DNA of 64,000 nucleotides, taken from Chitinophagales bacterium. Lineage in GTDB: Bacteria > Bacteroidota > Bacteroidia > Chitinophagales > LD1. A program made the position numbers and the translations under genes. Positions 9,901 to 17,490 of the stretch are shown in pieces (position 1 is the stretch's first letter; each line of letters opens with the position of its first letter). Where the stretch lies: positions 186,001-250,000 of the forward strand of contig JAEUVA010000046.1 of the NCBI GenBank assembly GCA_016787045.1. Reading direction: 5' to 3'. The notes under the pieces are model-generated. The model searched no databases and was not told the origin of the DNA. It saw nothing but the letters and a program-made list of their open reading frames with translations.

Positions 9901-10045
9901 TCATTTCGGCTGCCGCCTTATTCGTAAATGTAATGGCAAGTATATGCTTAAACGCATGGCGCTGCCGCAAGGCAAGGCGCAAATATTCTTTTACTAACGT
10001 GTATGTTTTGCCGGAGCCGGCACTTGATTTGTAAATCTGCAACAT
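6929..10045 (-). CDS. addA: AddA-like UvrD/Rep helicase-nuclease subunit
   Basis: A superfamily 1A helicase with a C-terminal RecB-family nuclease, the motor subunit of AddAB. The ATG at 10045 is preferred over a TTG 18 nt upstream; it gives MLQIYKSSAGSGKT with the Walker A motif at residues 8-14, and 1038 residues in all. The Walker B motif is ILIDEFQDTS, and later helicase motifs include GDAKQAIYRFRGG and TIHKSKGLQFPVV. The nuclease motif VIDYKTG lies near residue 992. Substrate is double-stranded DNA ends; partner is the overlapping addB product. No recC- or recD-like gene is seen. The upstream gene mnmD is on the same strand after about 44 nt. Confidence 0.88.
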   Translation of the reverse strand: MLQIYKSSAGSGKTYTLVKEYLRLALRQRHAFKHILAITFTNKAAAEMKLRVFEALNGLALGHVKYKALGVELMELLQYDEHTLKSKANDVHTEMLHHYADISIGTIDSFVHRVVRAFAHDLRISKSFEVEMDSDKLLQDAVAMLLDQLSENEKQLTDAVIEFAESKIEDGKGWHIEHEIIRLGSELFKEDAMPYLNILGKIDFTLLQESKNNLRKVVAEFRAALKSEGENAMQVFLRNGISAKEVYRGNTGIYGFFKEYASGNFPKNVTGNSWVLETIQEDKWGKGQWSDTAKEELRNSYRKILHLWNADGQRYNLYQLLLKNFHAFMLLADLEKLLQKLKKDKNLLHISDFQQKVFEIVKKQEAPVIYERLGEWYDNILIDEFQDTSLLQFRNLLPLIENTQFKSEDSLLVGDAKQAIYRFRGGQVEQFAQLPDVYGSHSDDILKLRETAIKNYGTEVKVLNKNYRSRPEVVMFNNRLYDALKQLPELENKAIFEQHSQECGVVSTGGYVQISFLDPDKQAGVTLQQVRCEHTLLAIQKAKQHGYAWRDIAVLCRSNKNASAIATFLLQQSIPVVSSESLLLFQSPKVKLLLSVLRYIVAPDNLVARVDLVHFSHLHLDRKFDYADFTKHLTDNEFENSLSVSLGVQFTASKYVASSLIDNLLLIADSFCLSTNDPFVQFFCDEVIGFSQRFGQSIATFLDWWEQVKYSKSIVCPENTDAVRIMTIHKSKGLQFPVVILADANGKVKTQKDFFWTSLTANNGVELPVALLPCSSQLAETEYAGLLVGEQQHSFLDTLNLLYVATTRAEDALFIFSEKLVHKPTNANSVIAMLSHFLDVEGKFNDFDTVEYGDLPTLKNAALEEQSGTNIIDETASGKRILSQLNVRFNLSNVWSAKTKAKIEDGLLLHTLLKEVRYAGDEERVVRQYLIEENPAVVEELIHRIKAVTTHAQLASYFETNWRVLNERAILTKVGAKVPDRVLIDGNSAVVIDYKTGAALPEHRQQVNEYAMLLNAAGFDVQKKIILYTNTMEAQEVQ

Positions 10046-10089
10046 GTAGCGGCAAAATAGCAACAGTTAAACGCAATGTATATGCGCTG

Positions 10090-10761
10090 CTATTTTTTAT
10101 GTGCCCTTATCATTTCGCGTTTACCTGGCGGCCCCTGAAGCTTTTCAATTTCAAAACCTGCGCTGCGCATGTTGCGCTGAACTGCGCTCTTGGAGCAATA
10201 AGTAACTAATACTCCTCCTGTACAAAGCGATTTATACATTTTTTCAAAAACCTCCACAGTCCACATTTCGGGTTGATGTTGAGGGGCAAAGGCATCAAAA
10301 TAAATGAGATGAAAATGATTCTCTGGCAAGGATGCTTGCTGTAATGAAAGCTGCAACTTCTTAAAACTCATTTGCGGGGTTACGGTATGAGTTTCGCCCC
10401 AACGGCAAAGGTGCAAGGTGTGGTAGGGGCCATAACAAAACTCAAAGCCCAATTGTGTGGTATAGTTAAGTTGCTTGATGGTTTCTATGGAGAGGGGGTA
10501 AAGTTCTATAGTTTCATAGTGCAGTTTCAAGTAGCGTTTATCTGCATGTAGCATAGTGAGCAGCGCATTTAATCCGGTGCCAAAACCCACTTCAAAAATG
10601 TTTAATTCTTGGCTATCAAAAGCCGTAAGAGCATACTCTAATCCTTGGGCAATGAACACATGTTTACTTTCTTGAATAGCTCCGTGACGCGAATGGTAAA
10701 TCTCGTTAAACTGCGGGCTATGCAAGGTATGTGAACCATCTTTGGTAATTAGCAACTCCAT
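10090..10761 (-). CDS. mnmD: tRNA (5-methylaminomethyl-2-thiouridine34)-methyltransferase MnmD
   Basis: A stand-alone MnmC1-type methyltransferase that performs the last methylation of nm5(s2)U to mnm5(s2)U at the wobble position of tRNAs for Lys, Glu, Gln and others. It has 223 residues with SAM motif FEVGFGTGLN (56-65) and a family-typical N-terminus (HSRHGAIQES). The conserved FDAFAPQHQPEMW block marks the catalytic DUF752-like core. The FAD-dependent MnmC2 oxidase domain of E. coli MnmC is absent. MnmA, which thiolates the same base, is encoded at 13999-15138. Confidence 0.9.
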   Translation of the reverse strand: MELLITKDGSHTLHSPQFNEIYHSRHGAIQESKHVFIAQGLEYALTAFDSQELNIFEVGFGTGLNALLTMLHADKRYLKLHYETIELYPLSIETIKQLNYTTQLGFEFCYGPYHTLHLCRWGETHTVTPQMSFKKLQLSLQQASLPENHFHLIYFDAFAPQHQPEMWTVEVFEKMYKSLCTGGVLVTYCSKSAVQRNMRSAGFEIEKLQGPPGKREMIRAHKK

Positions 10762-10854
10762 ACGGCAAATTTAGCAGCCAATAAACAATATACGGCTTGC
10801 AAAAAACGTTAAGTAAGCGCACTGCATTAAGAATGGTCAGCTATTTTCGCAGCA

Positions 10855-12444
10855 ATGAATGCCAAATTAGTTAATGTAATTATTGTAGCTATTACCGTTG
10901 CCCTTTCGGGTTTGGTATACATACAGTTGAAGTGGATAGACCAAAGCTACCAAGTGCGCGAAGAGCGTTTTGACCAAGGGGTGTATGTGGCGCTGAGCAA
11001 AGTAGTAAACGACATTGAACGAAGTGAGGCCGTGAATTACATCAACATAACGGGGCTGAATGATTTTGGGCGAAGCATGAATCAAATGTTTGACACGGTA
11101 CAGAGTATAAAAGCATATAACCCCAGTTTTACTTTAGTAGATTCCGTAGGCCAGCACGCCATGAAATTTGGATTTAGCGATAGCAGTGGTGCTTTTGTTT
11201 CAAAGTTTATGGGCACCATTACCTACCTGCAAGAGAAAGCCGAGAAGGTTCATCACGAACAAAAAACGAAAGACATTCACCAAGCCGATATTGACCATGA
11301 GCGGCATGTAATTGAAAAACAGTTTACCAAGTACAACCGCATGTTTCAAGATTTGGCGATGCAGTTTATGCTGGAGGACAAATGCCTTCATGCCAAGGTA
11401 AATGACAGCATATTGACTACCATGCTTAACACAGAGTTGAAAAAAGAAGGTATCAATACCCCTTACAAATACGCAGTGTTTGACAACTGGTCTGAAGGAA
11501 TGCTAATGGGCAATATGACTGTAACTAAAGAAGAAGCACAAAACACCAACTTTTACTCCATTCCGCTTTTCCCTAACGATTTATACGAGAACACCGGCTT
11601 TTTGGTGGTCAACTTCCCACAAAAACAAAACTTCATTTTTCAAACCATGTGGCTAATGCTCACGGCTACCGGTAGTTTCATTTTCATTATTCTGGCATCG
11701 TTTGGAGCTTCGTTCTACATTATTTACCGGCAAAAGAAATTAGACGAGCTAAAAACTGATTTTATTAATAACATGACGCATGAGTTCAAAACACCGGTGG
11801 CCACCATTTCGTTAGCCAGCCAAATGCTCAAAAACGAGAAAATAATTGGCAATAGAGAAAAAATATTAAATTACTCTAATATAATAGATGAAGAAAACAA
11901 ACGGCTCAGCGGACACATTGAAAACGTATTGCAGGTAGCCCGTTTAGACCGTGGTGATTTTAAACTAAAATTAGAAGACGTAAACCTCAACGAACTGATT
12001 AGCGATATTTGCGATTCGCTGGAACTGCGCATACAAAACGAAAATGGTGAGTTACTCAAAAACCTGGCGGCTACCAATGCCCATATACAGGGCGATGTGT
12101 TTCACTTAACTAATGCTTTTCATAACGTGATAGACAACGCTATAAAATACCGTAAAGATGAGCCATTGAAGATTAGCATAAGTACATCCAATACCAGTAA
12201 AGGCGTCAAAATAACGGTAGAGGATAACGGTATCGGTATTTCTAAAGAAGACCAAAAAAAGGTGTTTGAGAAATTTTATCGTGTACCTACAGGCAATATT
12301 CACAACGTTAAGGGCTTTGGACTGGGTTTAAGTTATGTACAAGTGATAACTACCGCACATGGCGGAAACATAGCCGTAGAGAGCGAACTTGGCCGTGGCA
12401 GCCGCTTTGAAATTTTCCTGCCGTTTGTGAGTGTTAATAAATGA
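10855..12444 (+). CDS. rprX: Two-component sensor histidine kinase (RprX-like)
   Basis: A 529-residue inner-membrane histidine kinase. Transmembrane helices lie at about 5-25 and 262-291 and bracket a roughly 235-residue periplasmic sensor region with no recognised domain. The HisKA phospho-acceptor is His309 in MTHEFKTP. ATP-binding boxes follow: N box NVIDNAIKYR, G1 EDNGIGIS and G2 GFGLGLSYV. The cognate regulator gene begins 75 nt downstream. The pair resembles RprX/RprY of Bacteroides and Porphyromonas, mainly because the regulator matches RprY closely; the kinase name follows from the pairing and is less certain. A -7-like box TATTTTCG (10842-10849) ends 5 nt before the ATG. Confidence 0.85.
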   Translation: MNAKLVNVIIVAITVALSGLVYIQLKWIDQSYQVREERFDQGVYVALSKVVNDIERSEAVNYINITGLNDFGRSMNQMFDTVQSIKAYNPSFTLVDSVGQHAMKFGFSDSSGAFVSKFMGTITYLQEKAEKVHHEQKTKDIHQADIDHERHVIEKQFTKYNRMFQDLAMQFMLEDKCLHAKVNDSILTTMLNTELKKEGINTPYKYAVFDNWSEGMLMGNMTVTKEEAQNTNFYSIPLFPNDLYENTGFLVVNFPQKQNFIFQTMWLMLTATGSFIFIILASFGASFYIIYRQKKLDELKTDFINNMTHEFKTPVATISLASQMLKNEKIIGNREKILNYSNIIDEENKRLSGHIENVLQVARLDRGDFKLKLEDVNLNELISDICDSLELRIQNENGELLKNLAATNAHIQGDVFHLTNAFHNVIDNAIKYRKDEPLKISISTSNTSKGVKITVEDNGIGISKEDQKKVFEKFYRVPTGNIHNVKGFGLGLSYVQVITTAHGGNIAVESELGRGSRFEIFLPFVSVNK

Positions 12445-12483
12445 TAACTGTTTATGGCAAAATAAGTGTGGCAACATCTTTGA

Positions 12484-12500
12484 ATTGTTAATTTAACAAT
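12484..12500. promoter_or_regulatory. Perfect palindrome between kinase and regulator genes
   Basis: ATTGTTAA and TTAACAAT flank a single central T, giving a perfect 8-bp inverted repeat. It follows directly on a -7-like box CATCTTTG (12475-12482) and precedes the regulator ATG by 18 nt. The position suggests an operator or a short leader structure controlling a separate regulator promoter. No regulator is identified; autoregulation is only a hypothesis. Confidence 0.35.
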
Positions 12501-12518
12501 CACCAAAAACTAAAAGCT

Positions 12519-13211
12519 ATGTCAACCAAACGCAAAATCCTGTTAGTAGAAGACGATACCAACTTAGGCAACCTTCTACAGGACTCTCTGGAATTGAAAA
12601 ACTACGATGTGGTGCTCAAGCGCAATGGCGAAGATGCCTTCAACGATTTTAAAGTGAATAAATACGACATGTGCATCTTTGATGTGATGATGCCCAAAAA
12701 AGATGGATTCACACTGGCTAAAGATGTGCGCAGAATCAACTCTGCGGTACCCATCATTTTCCTTACTGCCAAAGCGCTTAAAGAAGATACCATTGAAGGG
12801 TTAAAGTTGGGTGCAGACGACTACATTACCAAGCCCTTTAGTATGGAGGAGCTGAACCTGCGCATGGATAATATTTTCAAGCGCATGCCTAAAACCGAAG
12901 TGAGCACACAAAACCAGTTTCGCATTGGCAACTTTGATTTTGACAACACCTTGCGCGTGCTCAAAATAGGTACTGTAGAAACCAAACTGACCACTAAAGA
13001 ATCTGAACTTCTCAAAATGTTGGCCTTATACCAAGACCGCTTACTAGAGCGCGAAGTAGCCCTGACCACTGTTTGGGGTACCGATAGCTACTTTGCCGGG
13101 CGCAGTATGGATGTGTACATTGCCAAACTACGCAAAATGCTGAAAGATGACCCCAATGTGGAAATCCTCAACATCCACGGCACAGGTTTCAAATTGATTG
13201 TAAAAAAATAA
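12519..13211 (+). CDS. rprY: OmpR-family response regulator (RprY-like)
   Basis: A 230-residue DNA-binding response regulator. The receiver domain has acidic pocket residues EDD (11-13), phospho-acceptor Asp55 in FDVMMPKKDG, and Lys in ITKPFSMEEL. A winged-helix OmpR/PhoB-type output domain ends in HGTGFKLIV. The receiver block KYDMCIFDVMMPKKDGFTLA closely matches what I recall of RprY from Porphyromonas and Bacteroides. It is presumably phosphorylated by the kinase encoded directly upstream. A GC-rich terminator follows the stop codon. Targets are unknown. Confidence 0.88.
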   Translation: MSTKRKILLVEDDTNLGNLLQDSLELKNYDVVLKRNGEDAFNDFKVNKYDMCIFDVMMPKKDGFTLAKDVRRINSAVPIIFLTAKALKEDTIEGLKLGADDYITKPFSMEELNLRMDNIFKRMPKTEVSTQNQFRIGNFDFDNTLRVLKIGTVETKLTTKESELLKMLALYQDRLLEREVALTTVWGTDSYFAGRSMDVYIAKLRKMLKDDPNVEILNIHGTGFKLIVKK

Positions 13212-13233
13212 ATATAGGGTGAGGGGTAGAGTG

Positions 13234-13258
13234 CGCCTCGGCTGGGTAAGCCGGGGCG
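13234..13258 (+). terminator. Rho-independent terminator after rprY-like gene
   Basis: CGCCTCGGCT and AGCCGGGGCG form a 10-bp stem with one G-T pair and a 5-nt loop, followed by TTATTTTTA. It lies 23 nt after the regulator stop and before the convergent lipoprotein gene. Confidence 0.75.
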
Positions 13259-13274
13259 TTATTTTTACTAATAG

Positions 13275-14006
13275 TTAATTGTGCTCAAACGCCCGCATGT
13301 GAACTCTAAACCCATTCAAATTACCGTTTACATAATTTGCAGGAACTGTTTGTGTGGCTAAATACTCCCACTGAAGTTCAATTAGCCCCACATTTTTAGC
13401 GTACACTTCTTTGCGAAAAGTTTTCTCTATGGCCAATTGTGCATCTACCTGATTCACGGTAAGGGTACTATCAAAACTTAACCCATTTACAGAATACGGC
13501 TGATGCACTGACGAGTATGTGTAGTTCCAGTTTCTAAAAACTTTGTAAGGATCTGTTTCGGGCAAGTAAATATTGCCCTCCCATGTGGCCCCTTCTTTTG
13601 GAGGAAAAATGAGCTTGATAAAATTTAACTCATCTTCATCTTTTTGCGTATTGGTGGTAGCCGCTTTTGCCGACCAAACCTTCCATATATTCCAACTATC
13701 CGAAGAGTTAGCTCTGCGATATACTTCTAAGCGATAGTTCAACTGATTGAGGTTATCGTAAAAAGTATCGGCTACTAATTCTTTGGTTTGGTACCGTACA
13801 GTGTCCCGCTGTGGCGTACCACCGCTTACATAAGTGTAGGTAATAGAGTCCACATCGTATGCCACATACTTTCCGGTTTCTAAAGGAAAATAATTGTAGT
13901 GATAATCTATGGCAAAGGTTTCGGTTTTACTGCAAGAAACCACCAACAACAGCCCTATGCTAATAACAGACAGAAATAAACCGAAAAAAAACTGATGTTT
14001 AAACAT
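13275..14006 (-). CDS. Predicted lipoprotein, function unknown
   Basis: A 243-residue protein with a lipoprotein signal peptide: hydrophobic residues 8-23 and lipobox LVVSC with lipidated Cys25. The mature part begins SKTETF and appears to be a beta-rich single domain (YFPLETGKYVAYDVDS and similar alternating stretches) with no motif I recognise. It probably sits in the outer or inner membrane facing the periplasm. Its start overlaps the end of mnmA by 8 nt, so it is likely translated from the mnmA message. Confidence 0.75.
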   Translation of the reverse strand: MFKHQFFFGLFLSVISIGLLLVVSCSKTETFAIDYHYNYFPLETGKYVAYDVDSITYTYVSGGTPQRDTVRYQTKELVADTFYDNLNQLNYRLEVYRRANSSDSWNIWKVWSAKAATTNTQKDEDELNFIKLIFPPKEGATWEGNIYLPETDPYKVFRNWNYTYSSVHQPYSVNGLSFDSTLTVNQVDAQLAIEKTFRKEVYAKNVGLIELQWEYLATQTVPANYVNGNLNGFRVHMRAFEHN

Positions 14007-15138
14007 GCACTACTTCTGTATGATTATCAATGTTAGTGTTTATCCCGAAATTTGAAAAAATAATACCCCCGCCAAGCATATCGTTTCCTTCGTAAAACAC
14101 AGCACTTTGCCCGGGTGCAATGGCACTTACCGGTGCCATAAACTCTACTTTAATTCTTTCCCCTACTTGCTCTATCACACTGCTTTCGCCACTATGTTTG
14201 TAGCGTACTTTAGTTATCGCATTTACTTTTCCGGGTAGCTGCTCATACTTTTGCAAGTTAAACTTACCTACCCACATACCACTTCGCTCTAAATCTGCTT
14301 CTTCGCCCAGCACCACGGTATTACTCTCCAGAAAAATTTCTACCACAAACATGGGTTTACCAAAGGCCACACCCAGCCCTTTTCGTTGGCCAATTGTGTA
14401 AAACGGATAGCCGTGGTGCTTGCCCAATACTTTACCATTCACATCTACAAAATTTCCATCATCCACTTTTTTCTCCAAGTCAGGCATCTGTCTTTTCAAA
14501 AATCCACGGTAGTCGTTATCGGGTACAAAACATATCTCGTAACTCTCTGCTTTATTGGCCAAGGCCACATAGCCCATATCGCGAGCCATTTGTTTGATAG
14601 CAGGTTTATGAAAATTACCAACCGGAAAAAGTGTACGGCTCAAACACTCCTGACTTACTCCCCACAGCACATAACTCTGATCTTTGTTTTCATCTAATCC
14701 TTTACTGATAACGTATCGTCCACTTTCTTTTCGCACTTGTGCATAGTGCCCGGTGGCTATAAACTCACAGTCCATCATATCGGCCCGCTTCAGCAATGCT
14801 TCCCATTTAATGTGGGTGTTACAAAGTACGCAAGGGTTGGGTGTACGTCCGGCTAAATATTCGTCCACAAAATTGTTGATCACGAAATCACCAAACTCTT
14901 CGCGGATATCAATAATAAAATGAGAGAAACCCAACTCTACTGCTACCTGCCGGGCATCGTTGATGGAATCTAAAGAGCAGCATCCGGTTTCTTTTTTGCT
15001 GCCTCCGCTACTGGCGTAGTCCCAGGTTTTCATGGTAATACCTACCACTTCGTAGCCCTGCTCGTGAAGCATTACAGCGCTGACTGTAGAGTCTATGCCA
15101 CCGCTCATGGCTACTAATACTTTTCCTTTTTTACTCAT
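13999..15138 (-). CDS. mnmA: tRNA-specific 2-thiouridylase MnmA
   Basis: ATP-dependent enzyme that thiolates U34 of tRNA-Lys, -Glu and -Gln. The ATG at 15138 (MSKKGKVLVAMSGG) is chosen over an upstream ATG at 15177 because it begins right at the PP-loop domain and gives the usual length of 379 residues. The PP-loop is SGGIDS (12-17). The catalytic cysteines are Cys103 in NPCVLC and Cys203 in EICFVPD, matching E. coli C102 and C199. The central YTIGQRKGLGV tRNA-contact motif is present. The downstream lipoprotein gene overlaps by 8 nt. Confidence 0.95.
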   Translation of the reverse strand: MSKKGKVLVAMSGGIDSTVSAVMLHEQGYEVVGITMKTWDYASSGGSKKETGCCSLDSINDARQVAVELGFSHFIIDIREEFGDFVINNFVDEYLAGRTPNPCVLCNTHIKWEALLKRADMMDCEFIATGHYAQVRKESGRYVISKGLDENKDQSYVLWGVSQECLSRTLFPVGNFHKPAIKQMARDMGYVALANKAESYEICFVPDNDYRGFLKRQMPDLEKKVDDGNFVDVNGKVLGKHHGYPFYTIGQRKGLGVAFGKPMFVVEIFLESNTVVLGEEADLERSGMWVGKFNLQKYEQLPGKVNAITKVRYKHSGESSVIEQVGERIKVEFMAPVSAIAPGQSAVFYEGNDMLGGGIIFSNFGINTNIDNHTEVVHV

Positions 15139-15202
15139 ATTCTTTGGTTTTAAACACAGTTCAAAGCTGTGTAACACGGGTGCAAATATCGCATAAAAAC
15201 AA

Positions 15203-15233
15203 AAAGCCCCGCGTATTGAATATGCGGGGCTTT
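15203..15233 (-). terminator. Hairpin terminator between mnmA and metalloprotease gene
   Basis: AAAGCCCCGC and GCGGGGCTTT are perfect 10-nt arms around an 11-nt spacer. A-rich sequence on the left supplies a U tract for the minus strand, so it terminates the leftward metalloprotease transcript 24 nt after its stop. Confidence 0.8.
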
Positions 15234-15256
15234 GTGATACGGTTTAATGGCTAAAC

Positions 15257-17314
15257 CTATTGCTTCATCACTTTTATAGTTCGTACCGCATCACCCGACT
15301 TTATGGTGAGCAGGTATATGCCTTTACCGCTAATATTTGATGCATCTAATTCAAACACATCACTGCTTACATTTATTTCGCTGCTCAACACTAAGCGACC
15401 GGTTACATCGCGCATTTCTACACTGCAATTGCCGCTCGGCAAATTGTTTAAATACAAGGCATTGCCAAATGGGTTGGGCTGTACAAAAAAGTGCGACAGC
15501 ACATTATCTTCCATGCCCACAGGCGCTGAGCCAATGTTGATGTCGTCTATATAGAAGTTGTTAGTCTTAACTGAACTAAACACCTGAAACTTGAAGCGCA
15601 CATTGGGCTGCTTGAAAGTAGCCGGCAGGTTTTGTTTTACATAACGCCAATAGGCCTGATCGTTTCCGGGTACATAAAAACCGGACTGGTAACCTGCGTT
15701 AATAATAGAAGAGCCGCCCTTGTTGTAAAGCTTTGTCCAGGTACCCCCACAATTGGTAGTGGCATAAACAACAATAGAATCGTAAACATTACTAAAATCT
15801 TCATCCCAAGACCCCAGCGAGTAATAAAACGAGATGTTCATTTGTGCGTTTGCCAACTGCGAAAGGTCAAACGGTGGAGATATTAACTCATCTATATCCC
15901 GGTTAAAGCGGGTATAATAGTTATTGAGCATCATGCTGTGATTGCCCGATTTACCGGCATTGCTCACCTGTGTAAAAAAGGTTTCGTTATGGTCTAAGTT
16001 GTTAGCTATCCAACCAAAATCATTTAGGGCACCCGGAGATTCAAAATTCTCGTAAAACGGAGCGGCAAATGTGGTGGTAGGTGCTACAAATATCTTTTGG
16101 TTATCGGTTTTTGTGCTGGTACCTTGCGCGTTAGTTACCGTCAGTTTTACATCTTGCCAACCGGTAGTATTGAAAACTACAGAGGGGCTGGCATCGGTAG
16201 AAACCGATGGTGTACCATTCGGAAACTCCCAAAGTACGTCAGTAGCAACACCGTTGTAAGAGGTATTGATAAACTTAACAGAGTTGCCTACGCAAGCGTA
16301 GCGCTGGTTGGCACAAAAATCGGCAATAGGTGCGCAGGTTTGTACAAACCCATCATTAGTACCAGTGGCAATCAGGTTGGCCTCAGTGTGCAGATTGTTT
16401 CGTTGCGATTTGTTTGAATTTAAAGCAGCATGCACTCTTGCTTTTTGCCCTTCGGTAAACATTCGTGAGCAAAAAGAGTATTCCATAATGTTCTGATAGT
16501 TTTCTTTGATGGGCGGATTACAAACTGCCGAATTTTGTGGTGATGGGCAAAAATTCCACCCTTTGGTTATGGGAGTATCGTCCACATCATCATCACCACA
16601 GGCCTCACCAGGAGAATTGTTGTCTCCCCAAACGTGCGATAAATTGCTCCAATGACCCACCTCGTGCGACAAAGTATGATCTGAAGCCACATAGTTATAT
16701 AGTAATATTACGCCATCACGGGCAGGCACATTCCACAGCGCATCCACACTGCTGGGGTAGTATGAATATCCGGCAACTCCATCACGCATTCTGGATACAG
16801 TCCAAATATTCAAGTACTTCTCGCGTGGCCAGTTATTGAGTTTGGCATAATCATCGCCCATCCAAGTTTGAGGCGAGTAAATGCGATCTATACCATCTGT
16901 ACAATTGCCTTGCGGATCTATCTGAGCCAAACGAAACTCCACCTCCATATCCGCTCTAATATTTTGAAATTCGGGGATAACCAAGTTAATGTCCGGATTC
17001 GTTTTACTGAAATCTTCATTTAATACTTTTACTGCATTAAGCACAGCTGCCTTCGTAATGTTTTCGTTGCCGCCATAGTGTATAATATGAAACACAATTG
17101 GAATAACAAACGGTCCGCTACGCTGCCCCTTGTAGTTATTGGCAATGTATTCTTTGGTGTAGGCCGATAATTGCGCCTCATCCAAAAGTATTTCGGGATG
17201 CTGCTTGATGAGTTCACGTCTTGCCGCATCGTGGCCACATGTAAACTGAGCTGAAATACTGCCGGAAAAAAGCAGAGTAACAAAAATGGAGAGTGCTGTT
17301 GTAATTTTAATCAT
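15257..17314 (-). CDS. T9SS-secreted M43-type zinc metalloprotease, copy 1
   Basis: A 685-residue secreted metalloprotease of the cytophagalysin/pappalysin (M43) type. Domains in order: signal peptide 1-22 (SISAQ), N-terminal propeptide-like region, metzincin catalytic domain with HEVGHWSNLSH (217-227), a Met-turn region near NIMEYSFCSRM, a PKD-like domain, a jelly-roll domain beginning near FYENFESPG, and a C-terminal T9SS type A sorting domain ending IKVMKQ. The metzincin Gly of HExxHxxGxxH is Asn here, which I believe occurs in other Bacteroidota M43 members. The next upstream gene is a near-identical paralogue with an extra 8-residue insertion. It likely acts extracellularly or on the cell surface; the substrate is unknown. 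Confidence 0.9.
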   Translation of the reverse strand: MIKITTALSIFVTLLFSGSISAQFTCGHDAARRELIKQHPEILLDEAQLSAYTKEYIANNYKGQRSGPFVIPIVFHIIHYGGNENITKAAVLNAVKVLNEDFSKTNPDINLVIPEFQNIRADMEVEFRLAQIDPQGNCTDGIDRIYSPQTWMGDDYAKLNNWPREKYLNIWTVSRMRDGVAGYSYYPSSVDALWNVPARDGVILLYNYVASDHTLSHEVGHWSNLSHVWGDNNSPGEACGDDDVDDTPITKGWNFCPSPQNSAVCNPPIKENYQNIMEYSFCSRMFTEGQKARVHAALNSNKSQRNNLHTEANLIATGTNDGFVQTCAPIADFCANQRYACVGNSVKFINTSYNGVATDVLWEFPNGTPSVSTDASPSVVFNTTGWQDVKLTVTNAQGTSTKTDNQKIFVAPTTTFAAPFYENFESPGALNDFGWIANNLDHNETFFTQVSNAGKSGNHSMMLNNYYTRFNRDIDELISPPFDLSQLANAQMNISFYYSLGSWDEDFSNVYDSIVVYATTNCGGTWTKLYNKGGSSIINAGYQSGFYVPGNDQAYWRYVKQNLPATFKQPNVRFKFQVFSSVKTNNFYIDDINIGSAPVGMEDNVLSHFFVQPNPFGNALYLNNLPSGNCSVEMRDVTGRLVLSSEINVSSDVFELDASNISGKGIYLLTIKSGDAVRTIKVMKQ

Positions 17315-17338
17315 GTATAATATTGTGGAGGTGAAATT

Positions 17339-17367
17339 ATAAACTATTCTTTGTCAGATTAAAACAA
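17339..17367 (-). promoter_or_regulatory. Possible promoter of metalloprotease copy 1
   Basis: On the minus strand, TTG (17365-17367) is followed after 18 nt by TAGTTTAT (17339-17346), 7 of 8 matches to the Bacteroidota TAnnTTTG box. It lies 25 nt upstream of the ATG. This suggests copy 1 has its own promoter rather than relying on the copy 2 transcript, which is terminated at 17439-17471. Confidence 0.4.
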
Positions 17368-17438
17368 GTTTATGTACATATAGTTCATTCCCGAGAAAAG
17401 ATGACGTTGCTATGACAATTGCTCTTATCCGCAACAAG

Positions 17439-17471
17439 AAAAGCCCTGCGCGCTACTGCGGCAGGGCTTTT
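17439..17471 (-). terminator. Hairpin terminator between the two metalloprotease genes
   Basis: AAAAGCCCTGC and GCAGGGCTTTT form a perfect 11-bp stem with an 11-nt loop. It lies 19 nt beyond the stop of copy 2 on the minus strand, so the two paralogues are separate transcription units. Confidence 0.8.
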
Positions 17472-17490
17472 AAAATATATACTCTGAAAT

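Noticed and set aside
4092..10045. Defence-system helicase-nuclease pair instead of AddAB
   Set aside because: Domain layout, DYKTG nuclease motifs in both subunits and the Fe-S cysteines fit AddAB, and no defence-type neighbours are present.
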